Assembly (NCBI GenBank): GCA_025353105.1
Contig: JANXRG010000076.1
Span: 1-52,866 of the forward strand
Direction of reading: 5' to 3'
DNA length: 52,866 nucleotides
Origin: Verrucomicrobiota bacterium
Lineage (GTDB): Bacteria > Verrucomicrobiota > Verrucomicrobiia > Chthoniobacterales > SZAS-18
Shown in pieces: positions 26,024-35,648 of this stretch; the first letter of the stretch is position 1; the number at the start of each line of letters is the position of its first letter. Both the position numbers and the translations under genes were made by a program. Under the pieces are notes generated by a model. It saw nothing but the letters and a program-made list of their open reading frames with translations, ran no database searches and was not told where the DNA came from.

Positions 26024-26584
26024 CTAGAAACCTTCCGAAAGCTGACCGACCAATCGCTGCGCGGCCTGTTCGGCGGCGCGCGGGAAGGCCTGGCGCTGGT
26101 CCTGCTGCAAATCCGTGCTGACAAAAAAACTCGCTTCCCCGGTCACCCGGCCACCGTCGAGCACCCGGCCGCGGTCGCCCGCGCCTTCGCGCAATTCATA
26201 ACGGATTTTGAGGCTCATCACGAATGCACTCGCTTGCTGCACATTTCCTGGAACCGAGCGAACGGGCGTCAGCTGCACTGCTTCGAGCGTGCACCGCAGC
26301 GTTGCATCACCGCCCCCGGACGGCGCAATTTTGAATGTTCCGTCACGCTGAAACTCCTTGATGAGGGTCGTCGTCAGCAGGCTCTCGACGTGCGGCACCA
26401 GGTCGTCACTGCGGAACATCGGAACCGAAAGTCGGTGGACCGCGTTGAGATACGTCGGTTTGGCGGGACCAAGCGAATAGGCGCAACCGGCGAGCAGAAG
26501 TACCGCCGGGAAAATGCCGACCCTCCCGACGCGGGAAAACCATCCGGGCCGCGCGTGGCAGGTCGCAACGATAGCCATGCGCAA
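26024..26584 (-). CDS. lptE: LptE-like LPS-assembly lipoprotein
   Basis: 186 residues with a lipoprotein signal: a hydrophobic stretch ending LLLAGC, Cys34 as the lipidation site, followed by AYSLGP, as in LptE family members. Downstream, VPMFRSDDLVPHVESLLTTT and ALRC-like strand segments match the LptE fold. LptE plugs LptD in the outer membrane for lipopolysaccharide insertion. It lies 11 bases after the BamD-like gene and likely in its operon. The family is divergent, so the symbol is a best guess. Confidence 0.72.
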   Translation of the reverse strand: MRMAIVATCHARPGWFSRVGRVGIFPAVLLLAGCAYSLGPAKPTYLNAVHRLSVPMFRSDDLVPHVESLLTTTLIKEFQRDGTFKIAPSGGGDATLRCTLEAVQLTPVRSVPGNVQQASAFVMSLKIRYELREGAGDRGRVLDGGRVTGEASFFVSTDLQQDQRQAFPRAAEQAAQRLVGQLSEGF

Positions 26585-26595
26585 CGAGCCCCTGA

Positions 26596-27912
26596 CTAAC
26601 GCGAAGGTGTCGGCGCCGGATCGACCGACGGCGGGGTCGGTTCCGCCGGGGGCGCGGGCTCCCCGGTGGACTCAGGCGCGGGTCGCGCGCCACGTGGTCC
26701 CAAGGACGATGGACCGCCGAACGGATTGGTCGGATCGAAATTGGGATCCAACCCGGGGGCACCCTCAGGGCCCATGCCGGCTTCATCCGGCAACGGAGCA
26801 TCGAGACCGGGAGCCAGCGGTGGGAGCTGCGAAACGGGCTGGCCCAGGGGGCCGCCCCCCGGCGGAAGCTGGCGACCCTGCAATTCCGCGACGCGACGCG
26901 GATCCGGTTTGCCGGGGGTGAGAATCGGATCCTTGAAGATGGTCTCACCCAATTTCGTCCGCAGTTGCGCGAGTCGGTCGGTGGCCACCTTCGCGTCCGG
27001 CGAATCAGGGGTCTGCCGCACCACTTCGTTGTAATACATGAGGGCGGCGCGCCAGAGCTTGGCCTTGTCGTAATACTGCGCCACCTTCAACGAGGTGCGC
27101 GTCTGCGCCTTGCCGAGCGAGGCGAGATAGTCGCGTGCCTGTGCCGCCTTCTCGTGCTTGGGGTAGGTGGCGAGAAAATCCTCGAGGTATTCGCGCGCGA
27201 ACCGGGCGGCATTGCGGTCGTAGGAACCAGCGCGCACCATCGTGACATAAACGTACCCGATTTGGTACATGGCATCGTCCGCCACGTCGCTGGTGGGATA
27301 TTTGTCGACGACAATCTGGTACGCGTTGATTGCACCCGAGAAGTCACCCTGCTTTTCCCGCGCGCGGCCAATGTTGAATTCCGCCAGGGGCGCATACTTG
27401 CTGTACGGCGCGTTGCGCATGATCGAAGTGTAAATGTCGACCGCGCGCCCCATCGAAGGCAGGGTCGGGATGCCGAGAATTTTTTGCCGGCGGCCGTTGA
27501 GGTACGCGTCGGCAACGCGCATCTGGCCCTCGATCGAGGAGTTGAAGTCCTCACTCCGGGGGTAGTCCTTGTTCAGCTTGGTGAAGGCCTTGAACGCGCC
27601 CTCGAGGTCCCCGTTCTTTTCGAGCAGTAGGCCCACCTTGTACTGCGCGCCCGAGGCGAAAGGGCTCCGCGGAAACCGGCGCACGACCTTGCGGTAGGCC
27701 TGGACCGCGCTGGAGATGTTTCCGCTCCTTTCGAGCTGGGCGGCATAATCGAACTGTGCTTGCGCACTCGCCGCATCAGGCGCGCGCTCGACGCCCGGGG
27801 ATACGTATTCCGCGCCTTCACCCGGCCGGACCACGATGGGCGCCGGGCTGCGCAGGGGCGGGAAGACGAGGCCGGCAAGAAGCAGAAAGAGCGCGAGGCG
27901 GGACTTGCTCAT
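26596..27912 (-). CDS. BamD-like tetratricopeptide outer-membrane assembly protein
   Basis: 438 residues from the ATG at 27912. A signal peptide (LALFLLLAGLVFPP) lacks a lipobox Cys, unlike E. coli BamD. Five or six TPR-like repeats follow (FDYAAQLERSGNISSAVQAY, YKVGLLLEKNGDLEGAFKAF, FNIGRAREKQGDFSGAINAY), with YfiO/BamD-like spacing, then a 110-residue Pro/Gly-rich tail of low complexity. Family knowledge links such proteins to beta-barrel insertion; here the extra tail and missing lipid anchor leave the role open. It is placed between rlpA and lptE, an outer-membrane context. Confidence 0.75.
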   Translation of the reverse strand: MSKSRLALFLLLAGLVFPPLRSPAPIVVRPGEGAEYVSPGVERAPDAASAQAQFDYAAQLERSGNISSAVQAYRKVVRRFPRSPFASGAQYKVGLLLEKNGDLEGAFKAFTKLNKDYPRSEDFNSSIEGQMRVADAYLNGRRQKILGIPTLPSMGRAVDIYTSIMRNAPYSKYAPLAEFNIGRAREKQGDFSGAINAYQIVVDKYPTSDVADDAMYQIGYVYVTMVRAGSYDRNAARFAREYLEDFLATYPKHEKAAQARDYLASLGKAQTRTSLKVAQYYDKAKLWRAALMYYNEVVRQTPDSPDAKVATDRLAQLRTKLGETIFKDPILTPGKPDPRRVAELQGRQLPPGGGPLGQPVSQLPPLAPGLDAPLPDEAGMGPEGAPGLDPNFDPTNPFGGPSSLGPRGARPAPESTGEPAPPAEPTPPSVDPAPTPSR

Positions 27913-28094
27913 GAGACGATTCGAGGGGAGCGAACGGGACCGCTCACGTGTCGGAGACGGCGTGGCTGGATGGCATTTTTTCGAGAACGGGCAGGCTAGC
28001 GGAAGATTCCACAGGGTCAAGAAGTCGCGTGCGCAGAATCAGACGCCAATGCGGCGAAGCTTGTTCGATCCATCCCGCGATTCCAACGACCCGG

Positions 28095-28517
28095 CTAAAG
28101 TCGCACGACCTCGATTTTCACCTTACCCACCCCGGAACCCTTGATTCCGATAGCTTCGGCCGCGCGCGGGCTCAGGTCGACAATCCGCCCGCTGATGTAC
28201 GGTCCACGGTCGATGATCTGGACCACAATCACCTGCTTGCTGCCGAGGTGCGTCACCCGCACAAAAGTCCCGAGGGGAAGGCTCTTGTGCGCGGCGATCA
28301 GTTCGCCGTTGCTCCAGCGCCTGCCGCTCGCGGTGCGACTCTGACTGCTGAAACGACTCGGCCCGTGCCACGAAGCGACGCCGTACTCGATTCGCCCGGT
28401 CGGGGTGGCCGCCTTGACGGGTTCAGGGATCACGGCTCGCGGCTGGTTCGACGCGCACGAGGTTAGCGCGACCATCGCGATCAGGGCCAGCGCGCAGAGG
28501 AGGAAGGTTAATCGCAT
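28095..28517 (-). CDS. rlpA: RlpA-like septal ring lytic transglycosylase/lipoprotein
   Basis: 140 residues. The signal peptide ends LTSC with Cys21 as lipidation site. The double-psi beta-barrel domain has YGVASWHG, TASGRRWSNGELIAAHKSLPLGT (in part) and VVQIIDRGPYISGRIVDLS, the standard RlpA markers including the catalytic-site Asp in DRGPY. No SPOR domain is present. It cleaves naked glycan strands or supports septation at the outer membrane. It precedes the BamD-like gene by 182 bases. Confidence 0.92.
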   Translation of the reverse strand: MRLTFLLCALALIAMVALTSCASNQPRAVIPEPVKAATPTGRIEYGVASWHGPSRFSSQSRTASGRRWSNGELIAAHKSLPLGTFVRVTHLGSKQVIVVQIIDRGPYISGRIVDLSPRAAEAIGIKGSGVGKVKIEVVRL

Positions 28518-28586
28518 CGCGCCCTTATCCAGGATTGAACGGAAAACGCAATCGTCCGGTTGCGCCCCCCGGCCCTGGCGTCCGAT

Positions 28587-28910
28587 TCAGACGCCCGGCG
28601 GCTTCTGTTCGGACAGCCGTCTGAAAATCTCGTCCAGTTCGCGCAACTGGCCCACCACCTGCGGACCCTTCTCGGCCACCACCTGGACCAATCGCTTCGC
28701 GTGATCCGGATTCCGCGCCGTCATCTCCGACAGCGCCATCACGATCGCCAGAGCGTTGTTGGTGGAGTGTTTAAACTCGCGAAACTTCCGATGCAATTCC
28801 TCGAAGCTCGGCCCCTCGGGCGGCAGCGGGATCGGGGCGTGGCCGGTCATGGTGGGATTCAGGCGGACGGTCTGGACGTCATCGCGGGTGGGTGGCAGCG
28901 GAGTCGTCAT
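28587..28910 (-). CDS. Small protein with histidine-kinase-dimerisation-like helix
   Basis: 107 residues from the ATG at 28910, soluble, no signal peptide. A Pro-rich first third is followed by FREFKHSTNNALAIVMALSE, which resembles the H-box region of histidine kinases (His followed by Asn-Asn), then a second helix about 30 residues later. There is no ATPase domain. It could be a histidine phosphotransfer-like or dimerisation module, or simply a helical pair; the resemblance is by eye. It is divergent from uvrA with 58 bases between. Confidence 0.55.
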   Translation of the reverse strand: MTTPLPPTRDDVQTVRLNPTMTGHAPIPLPPEGPSFEELHRKFREFKHSTNNALAIVMALSEMTARNPDHAKRLVQVVAEKGPQVVGQLRELDEIFRRLSEQKPPGV

Positions 28911-28968
28911 GTTAATACTCGTCGGTGACCCAAGTGGGGAGCAATATCCGGGCCGACCCTGATAAAAG

Positions 28969-31830
28969 ATGTCCGCCTTGCCCAATCAGAATCTCCGCGT
29001 GGTCGGCGCGCGCCAGCACAATCTGAAGGACCTCCACCTCGAGATTCCACGGGGCAAACTCGTCGTCGTCACTGGGGTCAGCGGCTCGGGCAAATCCTCC
29101 CTCGCCTTCGACACGCTCTACGCCGAAGGCCGGCGCCGCTATGTCGAGAGTCTTTCGGTCACCGCGCGACAGTTTCTCGACCGGATCGAAAAGCCCGACG
29201 TGGATCGCATCGAGGGCCTCTCCCCCGCCATCGCGCTCGAACAACGCACGAATGCGCCCGGGCCCCGCTCCACCGTCGCGACGACAACCGAGATTCATGA
29301 CTACCTGCGGCTCATTTTCGCGGCGGCGGGCTCACCGCGCGACCCGAAGACCGGCCGGCCGCTGGGTCGGCAGACCCCGACGGAAATCGTCGACCAGCTC
29401 GCCAGATTCGGCGACGGGACGCGCGTCATTCTGCTCGCGCCGCTCGTGCGCGGACGGGTCGGAACGCACGAGGACCTGTTTGAGCGCATTCGCCGCGACG
29501 GATTCACGCGGGCCCGGGTGGACGGCGAGATCCTCGACCTGAGCGCGCTGCCCGAGGGCCGGCCTAAGCTTGCGAAGTCAAAGCCGCACACGATCGAACT
29601 GGTCATCGATCGCCTCGTGCTGCGCGATGGTATTCGATCCCGCCTGGCGGACTCGGTCGAGACGGCGCTGCGCTGGGGCGGGGGCTCGCTGTCAGCGTTG
29701 CATGGCGTCGACGACGCGATGACGGAAACGGCTTACTCAACGGAATTTCGTGATCCGGTGACGGGCTACACGCGGCCGCCGCCGACCCCGCGGGATTTTT
29801 CGTTTCACAGTCCACACGGAGCGTGTCCGGCGTGTCACGGGGTGGGCACGCGGCTCGATCCCGATCCGGACTTGATCGTTCCTGACCGGACGCGCTCGCT
29901 GGCCGACGGCGCGATCGTGCCGTGGTCGTCCGCGCCGGACCGGATGCAGCCATTCTATCGCGCGCAATTGCACGATCTCGCCGCGCACTACGGCGTCTCG
30001 CTCGACACGCCGTTTGCGCAATTGCCGGAGTCGATGCGAAACGCGCTGCTGCACGGCAGCGGCGACGAGGCGATCGTCTTTACCAAGTCCGCGAAGCAGC
30101 CGTTCGCGGGTCTGGTCGCGCAGCTCGCCTCGCGATGGAAGGAAGCGACGAGCGAGGCGGTGAAGGCTAGGCTGCGCCGTTACCTGTCCCCGCGGCCATG
30201 TCCCGTCTGCGGTGGCGCCCGGCTCAAACCGGAATCACTCGCCGTGATCCTGGCCGATCAATCAGGCCGCGAACTCAACATCCATGGCGTCAGTCAGCTC
30301 ACCGTCGCGGGCGCCGCGGCATTCGTCGAAAATCTCGCGCTGGAAACGATGGCGCGCGTGATCGTGGCCGAACCGCTGCGCCAGATGCAGGCGCGACTCG
30401 ATTTTCTCCGCGAGGTCGGACTCGATTACCTCACGCTGGATCGTGAGACCACCACTCTTTCCGGGGGCGAGGCGCAGCGGGTGCGACTGGCCACCCAAAT
30501 CGGCGGCGGCCTCTCCGGCGTGCTGTACGTCCTCGACGAGCCCAGCATCGGCCTGCATCCGCGCGACAACGATCGTTTGATCGCCACGCTGCATCGCCTG
30601 CGAGACCTCGGAAATTCCGTCCTCGTCGTCGAGCACGACGAGGCCATGATTCGCGCCGCGGATCACCTCATCGAGATCGGCCCGTCGGCCGGCGCCGACG
30701 GTGGCAGGCTGCTCGCTCAGGGTTTCCTCGACGATCTGCGCGAGGCCCCGATTTCGCCCACCGCCGATTATCTCCTTGGCCGCAAGAAAATCCATCCGCC
30801 CACGCGGCGTCTCCCGGCCAATGATCGCGACTGGCTCGTCATTCGCGGCGCCGCGGAGCACAACCTGCAGAATGTCACCGTGCGGATACCCCTCGGCTGT
30901 CTCGTGTGCGTGACGGGCGTCTCAGGCAGCGGCAAGTCGACTCTGGTGGACGAGATTCTCCGCCGCGCGCTGTTCCAGCACTTGCATCGTTCAACGGATC
31001 GGCCCGGCCGCCACGCAGGCATCGACGGGATGGAAAAACTCGATCGCGTGGTGGTGGTGGACCAGTCACCGATCGGTCGAAGCCCGCGTTCCAACCCGGC
31101 CACCTACACCGGCCTGTTCGCGCCGATCCGCGATTTGTTCGCGAAGCTCCCGGCCGCGCGCGCGCGCGGCTTCACGGCGTCGCGCTTCAGTTTCAACGTC
31201 AAGGGCGGCCGCTGCGAGCGCTGCGGCGGCGACGGCCAAATCAAAGTCGAGATGCAGTTCCTGCCGGACGTGTACGTGACGTGCGAAGCGTGCGAGGGCC
31301 GGCGGTTCAACCGGGAGACGCTGGAGATCACGTTCAAGGGAAAATCGATCGCGGACGTCCTCGCGATGAGCATCGACGAGGCCGCGCGCTTCTTCACCGC
31401 CGTACCCGGGCTTGCTCCCCGCCTGGCCGTGCTCGCCGAAGTCGGGCTGGGCTACCTCGCGCTCGGGCAATCTGCCGACACGCTTTCCGGCGGCGAGGCA
31501 CAGCGACTGAAGCTGGCGACCGAACTCATGAAAACGCCGTCGGCCGGCCAGGCGATCTATCTGCTCGACGAGCCAACCACCGGCCTGCACCTCGCCGACA
31601 TGGATCGATTGATGACCGCACTCGTGCGATTGCGCGACGCCGGCCATACGCTGGTGGTCGTGGAGCATCATCCCGATTTCATTAGGTGCGCCGATTGGGT
31701 GATCGATCTGGGACCCGAGGCCGGCGACGGCGGCGGACGCGTGGTGTCGGTGGGTCCGCCCGAGGCGATTGCCGCCGATTCCGCCAGCCACACCGGTCGC
31801 GCGCTCGCCGAAGCGATGCGGCGGCGCTAG
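28969..31830 (+). CDS. uvrA: Excinuclease ABC subunit A
   Basis: 953 residues, the usual length. Two ABC modules: Walker A motifs [13 protein letters not shown] (about residue 36) and [13 protein letters not shown] (about 652), signature motifs [12 protein letters not shown] and [12 protein letters not shown], and Walker [10 protein letters not shown] and LLDEPTTGL. The C-terminal zinc finger is intact (CERCGG near 748 and CEACEG). The first zinc module keeps only CPACHG near 285; the partner pair is replaced by DPVTGY. UvrA finds helix-distorting lesions in nucleotide excision repair with UvrB. The start overlaps no other gene. Confidence 0.95.
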   Translation: MSALPNQNLRVVGARQHNLKDLHLEIPRGKLVVVTGVSGSGKSSLAFDTLYAEGRRRYVESLSVTARQFLDRIEKPDVDRIEGLSPAIALEQRTNAPGPRSTVATTTEIHDYLRLIFAAAGSPRDPKTGRPLGRQTPTEIVDQLARFGDGTRVILLAPLVRGRVGTHEDLFERIRRDGFTRARVDGEILDLSALPEGRPKLAKSKPHTIELVIDRLVLRDGIRSRLADSVETALRWGGGSLSALHGVDDAMTETAYSTEFRDPVTGYTRPPPTPRDFSFHSPHGACPACHGVGTRLDPDPDLIVPDRTRSLADGAIVPWSSAPDRMQPFYRAQLHDLAAHYGVSLDTPFAQLPESMRNALLHGSGDEAIVFTKSAKQPFAGLVAQLASRWKEATSEAVKARLRRYLSPRPCPVCGGARLKPESLAVILADQSGRELNIHGVSQLTVAGAAAFVENLALETMARVIVAEPLRQMQARLDFLREVGLDYLTLDRETTTLSGGEAQRVRLATQIGGGLSGVLYVLDEPSIGLHPRDNDRLIATLHRLRDLGNSVLVVEHDEAMIRAADHLIEIGPSAGADGGRLLAQGFLDDLREAPISPTADYLLGRKKIHPPTRRLPANDRDWLVIRGAAEHNLQNVTVRIPLGCLVCVTGVSGSGKSTLVDEILRRALFQHLHRSTDRPGRHAGIDGMEKLDRVVVVDQSPIGRSPRSNPATYTGLFAPIRDLFAKLPAARARGFTASRFSFNVKGGRCERCGGDGQIKVEMQFLPDVYVTCEACEGRRFNRETLEITFKGKSIADVLAMSIDEAARFFTAVPGLAPRLAVLAEVGLGYLALGQSADTLSGGEAQRLKLATELMKTPSAGQAIYLLDEPTTGLHLADMDRLMTALVRLRDAGHTLVVVEHHPDFIRCADWVIDLGPEAGDGGGRVVSVGPPEAIAADSASHTGRALAEAMRRR

Positions 31831-31855
31831 ATTTCCCTCGTCGGTCTTTGCCCCC

Positions 31856-33196
31856 GTGAAATTGCCCATTCTCCCCGCGTGCTGCGCCGTTTCCATCGCG
31901 CTGTTTTCCACGCGCGCGGCGGAGGTTCCGGCGTCGAATGACGCGGAGGCGCATGACGCCTTCAACGCGGCGATCCAGATCCTCCGCGACGGCGACGACG
32001 AAAAATTCGTGTCTGCCGTGGCGGATTTCCGCACCCGGTTTGCCGCGGAGGCGTTGGTCGGCGATTTGCGTCTGGAAAGCGCGCTCGTCCGCGCCGGCCA
32101 GGCTTGGAACTCGGGATATAGCATCGATTTCGAGGCGGCCGCCAACGCGCTCCGCGAGTTCACGCGCGAATTCGCGTGGCACTTGCGGGTCGCAGAGGCG
32201 CGCCTGGCGCTATCGGAAATCGCGGCGTACGGCCCGGATCACGATCTGGACACGGCCCGCAACCAACTGCGTCTCGCGCGCGCGGGAAAGCCGGCGGGAA
32301 TCTTGGCGGAGCGAGTCGACCTACTCGCCGTCCGGCTCGCCGCCGAGTCCGGCAGCGCCGACGATCCCGTCGCGCTGGCCAATCGCTTCCTCAAACAATA
32401 TCAGGATTCCCCCCGGACGGACTCGGTCAGATTCACGCGGGCGGAAGCATTATTTCGCCGTGGGGACATCGACGACGCCGGCATCGCGTGGGAGCGACTC
32501 GCGGAGGACCGACCCGACTCGTCGTTGGTGCCGGCGGCACTGCTGGGCGCGGGCGAAGCGGCTCTGCGCGGCGAATCGGCGCCCTCACTCGAGCGCGCAG
32601 CGACGCTTTTTGAATCGGTCGCGGGCATCACCCCGCCCGGGCCGTTGCGCGCGGCAGCGCGCCTTGGCCAGGCGCGCGCAAAGTTGAGGCTCGGCCGGGC
32701 CGCCGTGGGACTGTTGCACTGCGACGCGATCCTGCGGGGCGAAGAAGGCCCGCCGCTGGAAGCCACCCGGCTGGTCGCGGAACTGACGCGGGGTGAAGCG
32801 CTGCTGCGGCTTTCGACCGACGACCCGCTGCGCCTGCCCGAGGCCGCTGCGGCCTTTCTATCTGTAGCGCAATCAACCGCCTCGCCTCCGGAAGCAAGGC
32901 GGCAGGCGTTGACGCAATTGGGCGACGCGCGCCGCCGCGCCGGCGACAAGGCGGGTGCGATCGCCGCGTGGCGGGAGGCGCTGCGTCCAACCCCCGTCGG
33001 CGGGCAGGACACCATTTGGTTTGCCCGCGCGGGATTCGACGCCGCGCAAGCCCTGCAGGAACTTGAGCGCTGGCGGGAGGCGGCCCTGGTGTATGAGACG
33101 CTCGGGCAGGCCGGCGGGATGTTGCAAACCGAAGCGGAGGCCCGCCTCGCGCAACTGAGACTCGCGCATTTCCTTTGGCCGCTATCACCGCGTTGA
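31856..33196 (+). CDS. Secreted TPR-repeat protein
   Basis: 446 residues from the GTG at 31856, which gives a proper signal peptide (LPILPACCAVSIALFSTRAAE). The body is Ala/Arg/Leu-rich helical repeat of TPR type (ALFRRGDIDDAGIAWERL, LGDARRRAGDKAGAIAAWREAL, ERWREAALVYETLG). It starts 25 bases after uvrA but is probably unrelated in function. Periplasmic scaffolding is inferred; partners are unknown. A longer frame from 31769 overlaps uvrA and lacks a leader. Confidence 0.72.
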   Translation: MKLPILPACCAVSIALFSTRAAEVPASNDAEAHDAFNAAIQILRDGDDEKFVSAVADFRTRFAAEALVGDLRLESALVRAGQAWNSGYSIDFEAAANALREFTREFAWHLRVAEARLALSEIAAYGPDHDLDTARNQLRLARAGKPAGILAERVDLLAVRLAAESGSADDPVALANRFLKQYQDSPRTDSVRFTRAEALFRRGDIDDAGIAWERLAEDRPDSSLVPAALLGAGEAALRGESAPSLERAATLFESVAGITPPGPLRAAARLGQARAKLRLGRAAVGLLHCDAILRGEEGPPLEATRLVAELTRGEALLRLSTDDPLRLPEAAAAFLSVAQSTASPPEARRQALTQLGDARRRAGDKAGAIAAWREALRPTPVGGQDTIWFARAGFDAAQALQELERWREAALVYETLGQAGGMLQTEAEARLAQLRLAHFLWPLSPR

Positions 33197-33255
33197 TCCG
33201 CGCGAAACTTTCATTTTTTTGCGGAGCGGTTCGGTGCCAACGTGCTCGACTCACC

Positions 33256-34338
33256 ATGACGACGCGGAATCACACCAAGCTGTTTATCCCGGGGCCCGTC
33301 GAGGTCTCGCCCAAGACCCTCGCCGCTTTTTCGAAACCGGTGATTGGCCACCGCGGGAGCGACTTCACCAAGCTGTACGCTTCGATCCAAGGTCCGCTGC
33401 AAGAGCTTTTCGCGACCAAACAAATGGTCCTGCTGTCGACGTCTTCCGCTTGGGGCGTGATGGAGGCCGCCATCCGCAATCTCGTGCAGAAGCGCGTCCT
33501 CTGCTGCATGTGCGGGGCGTTTTCCGACAAGTGGCTGGATGTTGCCCGCCGGTGCGGTCGCCAGGCCGATGGGCTCCAGGTCGAATGGGGCAAGCCGATC
33601 ACACCGGATCTGCTCGAGGCAAAACTACGCGAGCGCGCGTACGACGCGGTCACGCTCATTCACAACGAAACCTCCACCGGCGTGATGAATCCGCTGGCCG
33701 AACTTGCCGCGGTCGTGCGGAAATTCCCCGGGGCGCTGCTGATCGTGGACGCGGTGTCGTCGTTCTCGGCGGTGCCAATCGCGACCGATGAGCTCGGCCT
33801 GGACTTGTTGTTGACCGGCAGCCAGAAGGCGCTGGCGTTGCCGCCCGGTTTTTCGCTGCTGACCATCTCCGACCGCGCCTACGAGCGGGCGACACAATCC
33901 AAGGATCGCGGATACTATTTCGATTTCCTCGAGTTCAGGAGGAACGCGGAGGGAAACATGACGCCGGCCACCCCGAGCGTGAGCCACATCTTCGCGTTGC
34001 AGTCCAAACTTGAAGACATCTTCGCGGAAGGACTCGCGCACCGACACGCCCGGCACGCCCGGACCAATGCGCTCGTGCACGACTGGGTGACGCGCCGCGG
34101 GTTCGACTTCTTCGCGCCGGAAGGCTTTCGCTCGAAATCGCTCACGTGCGTGGCGAATACGCGCGGAATCGACGTGGCGGACCTTGTGAGCAAGCTCAAG
34201 CAGCGCCACCGCCTCGCGATCGACGGCGGCTATGGCAAGCTCAAGGGCCAGACTTTCCGCCTTTCTAACATGGGCGACGAGACCGCGGAGAGTGTTGGCG
34301 AATTGCTCGACGCGCTCGACGACTGCCTCGAAACCTGA
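33256..34338 (+). CDS. Class V aminotransferase (alanine/serine-glyoxylate type)
   Basis: 360 residues, fold-type I PLP enzyme. LFIPGPVEVSPKTL at the N-terminus, HNETSTGVMNPL, a VDAVSSFSAVPI segment with the PLP-binding Asp, and LTGSQKALALPPG with the Schiff-base Lys191 define the alanine-glyoxylate/serine-pyruvate aminotransferase family. It moves an amino group between Ser or Ala and glyoxylate or pyruvate; the exact donor is not predictable, and soluble hydrogenase small-subunit annotations exist for the same family. The ATG at 33256 is chosen over 33175, which lies inside the previous gene. It converges on the LarC-like gene with 11 bases between. Confidence 0.85.
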   Translation: MTTRNHTKLFIPGPVEVSPKTLAAFSKPVIGHRGSDFTKLYASIQGPLQELFATKQMVLLSTSSAWGVMEAAIRNLVQKRVLCCMCGAFSDKWLDVARRCGRQADGLQVEWGKPITPDLLEAKLRERAYDAVTLIHNETSTGVMNPLAELAAVVRKFPGALLIVDAVSSFSAVPIATDELGLDLLLTGSQKALALPPGFSLLTISDRAYERATQSKDRGYYFDFLEFRRNAEGNMTPATPSVSHIFALQSKLEDIFAEGLAHRHARHARTNALVHDWVTRRGFDFFAPEGFRSKSLTCVANTRGIDVADLVSKLKQRHRLAIDGGYGKLKGQTFRLSNMGDETAESVGELLDALDDCLET

Positions 34339-34349
34339 AGTACCGCCCG

Positions 34350-34985
34350 CTAGGCCAGCTCGCCAAGCACGGCGCGCAGCGACTGACCTTCCGCGCCGAT
34401 GCCCTGGCCGGTCCGCGTAATTTCGATTGCCGGCATTCCCTCGGATGACGAGACAAACTCGGCCGCAAACGCCGAGCCGGAATCAATCGTTGCGTCCATC
34501 GTGCCCTCGCGACAGAAAAAGGCTACGCGCTCCGGCTTCAAGGCGTTCAACGCGGACGTGGCGCAGATCACCGCCGCCGCTTCGTCGAGCGTAAGCGCGT
34601 CGTGAGTCTGACCAAGCCGCGAGAGAATCGATCCGATGCGACCCTTCACCGGGCCCGGCAAACCGGATGCCTCGACCGACGCGGCGAGCTTGGGAATTGA
34701 ATGCACGGATTTTTTGTCGTGCTCGTGGTCGTGTTCGCACTCGTGTTGATCGCGATCGTGCTCCTTGTCCTGGTCCGGGGTGTGGACCGCGCCGGGGTGA
34801 ATCGAGAATTTCACGCCGGCGACACCGCGTTCCGTCACCCGCTCGAAGTGGGCGTGGAATTCGCCGAGGTCAACCTGGGACAATTCCCAATCCAAGGCCG
34901 ACGGTTTCGCGCCCAAGTCGCACAGCGCGCCCACGAGCATCGAGCCGCTGAGCCCCTTGGAACAATCGAAGAAAAGCGAACTCAT
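34350..34985 (-). CDS. Shortened LarC-like nickel-insertion protein
   Basis: 211 residues against about 400 for LarC. The start LFFDCSKGLSGSMLVGALCDL matches the LarC1 N-terminus, a His/Asp/Glu-rich loop follows at residues about 65-92 (HDRDQHECEHDHEHDKK), and ASGLPGPVKGRIGSILSRL matches the next helix. The usual HEVGAVDSIVDIVG segment is absent and replaced by LTLDEAAAVICATSALNAL. The end, MPAIEITRTGQGIGAEG, resembles the end of LarC1. LarC2 (the C-terminal half) is missing. LarC supplies nickel to the pincer cofactor of lactate racemase; whether this variant does so is doubtful. It overlaps the upstream GNAT gene by 4 bases. Confidence 0.65.
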   Translation of the reverse strand: MSSLFFDCSKGLSGSMLVGALCDLGAKPSALDWELSQVDLGEFHAHFERVTERGVAGVKFSIHPGAVHTPDQDKEHDRDQHECEHDHEHDKKSVHSIPKLAASVEASGLPGPVKGRIGSILSRLGQTHDALTLDEAAAVICATSALNALKPERVAFFCREGTMDATIDSGSAFAAEFVSSSEGMPAIEITRTGQGIGAEGQSLRAVLGELA

Positions 34986-35494
34986 AGGCGGGGCGTGATG
35001 ACAGGTCCGCGGCGATCGCCGGGCGATACTGGGGCGAGGAGCAGGCGCATCGGGATCATTTCGCTCGAGACGAAGCCGTGCTTGCGGAAAAAGCGCTGCG
35101 AGGGCTCGTCGATTCGATCGGTCAGAAGCGTGATGCGGTAGAAATTTTTCTTCTGCGCGTAGTCGACGGCGTATTTCAGCATTTCCTCGCCGAACCCGCG
35201 ACCGCGATGGTCGTGATGGATCACCAAATCCTCGAGCAGCAGGACGAAGCCTCCCTCGGCCGTGCTAATCGTGATGAGCAGATTGACCATGCCGATGATG
35301 CGATGGTCGCCCGCGCGCAAGACGAAGATGCGTCCGCGATTGGGTTGCTCGAGAATGAGCTGCAGGCCGCGCATCTGCTTTTCGTGATCGGGGCGGAAAT
35401 CCGCCTCGTGCGAGAAAAGGTCGGCCAAGAGGTCCGCCAATTGCGGTAAATCCTCCAGGCTAGCGGGCTCAATGCGGGTTTGGGAGCTCGGCAT
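34982..35494 (-). CDS. GNAT-family N-acetyltransferase
   Basis: 170 residues from the ATG at 35494. The core has a LLLEDLVIHHDHRGRGFGEE segment, with the Q/RxxGxG/A acetyl-CoA loop as RGRGFGEEML, and the terminal strand-helix RFFRKHGFVSSEMIPMRL. It transfers acetyl from acetyl-CoA to an unknown amine. Its stop overlaps the start of the LarC-like gene by 4 bases, so the two are co-translated. It is divergent from rpmH. Confidence 0.85.
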   Translation of the reverse strand: MPSSQTRIEPASLEDLPQLADLLADLFSHEADFRPDHEKQMRGLQLILEQPNRGRIFVLRAGDHRIIGMVNLLITISTAEGGFVLLLEDLVIHHDHRGRGFGEEMLKYAVDYAQKKNFYRITLLTDRIDEPSQRFFRKHGFVSSEMIPMRLLLAPVSPGDRRGPVITPRL

Positions 35495-35559
35495 GCGACC
35501 GCGACGGTACATCCGCATCGGAGACCGGGTAAAGGAGATTGACCGCCGGTGACAGAAGG

Positions 35560-35587
35560 TTGACAAGCGGGCTGACGTCGCTAATTT
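35560..35587 (+). promoter_or_regulatory. rpmH promoter
   Basis: TTGACA (35560-35565) is a perfect -35 box, followed by a 16-base spacer and TAATTT (35582-35587). It is about 60 bases before the rpmH ATG. It probably drives the rpmH-rnpA-yidD-yidC group. A second TTGACC copy lies 20 bases upstream. Confidence 0.6.
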
Positions 35588-35648
35588 CCGCGCCCGCGCC
35601 AATCTGGCTGGTTTCAGCTTGGACCGGTCAATTCAAGTCCCCTTTCCC

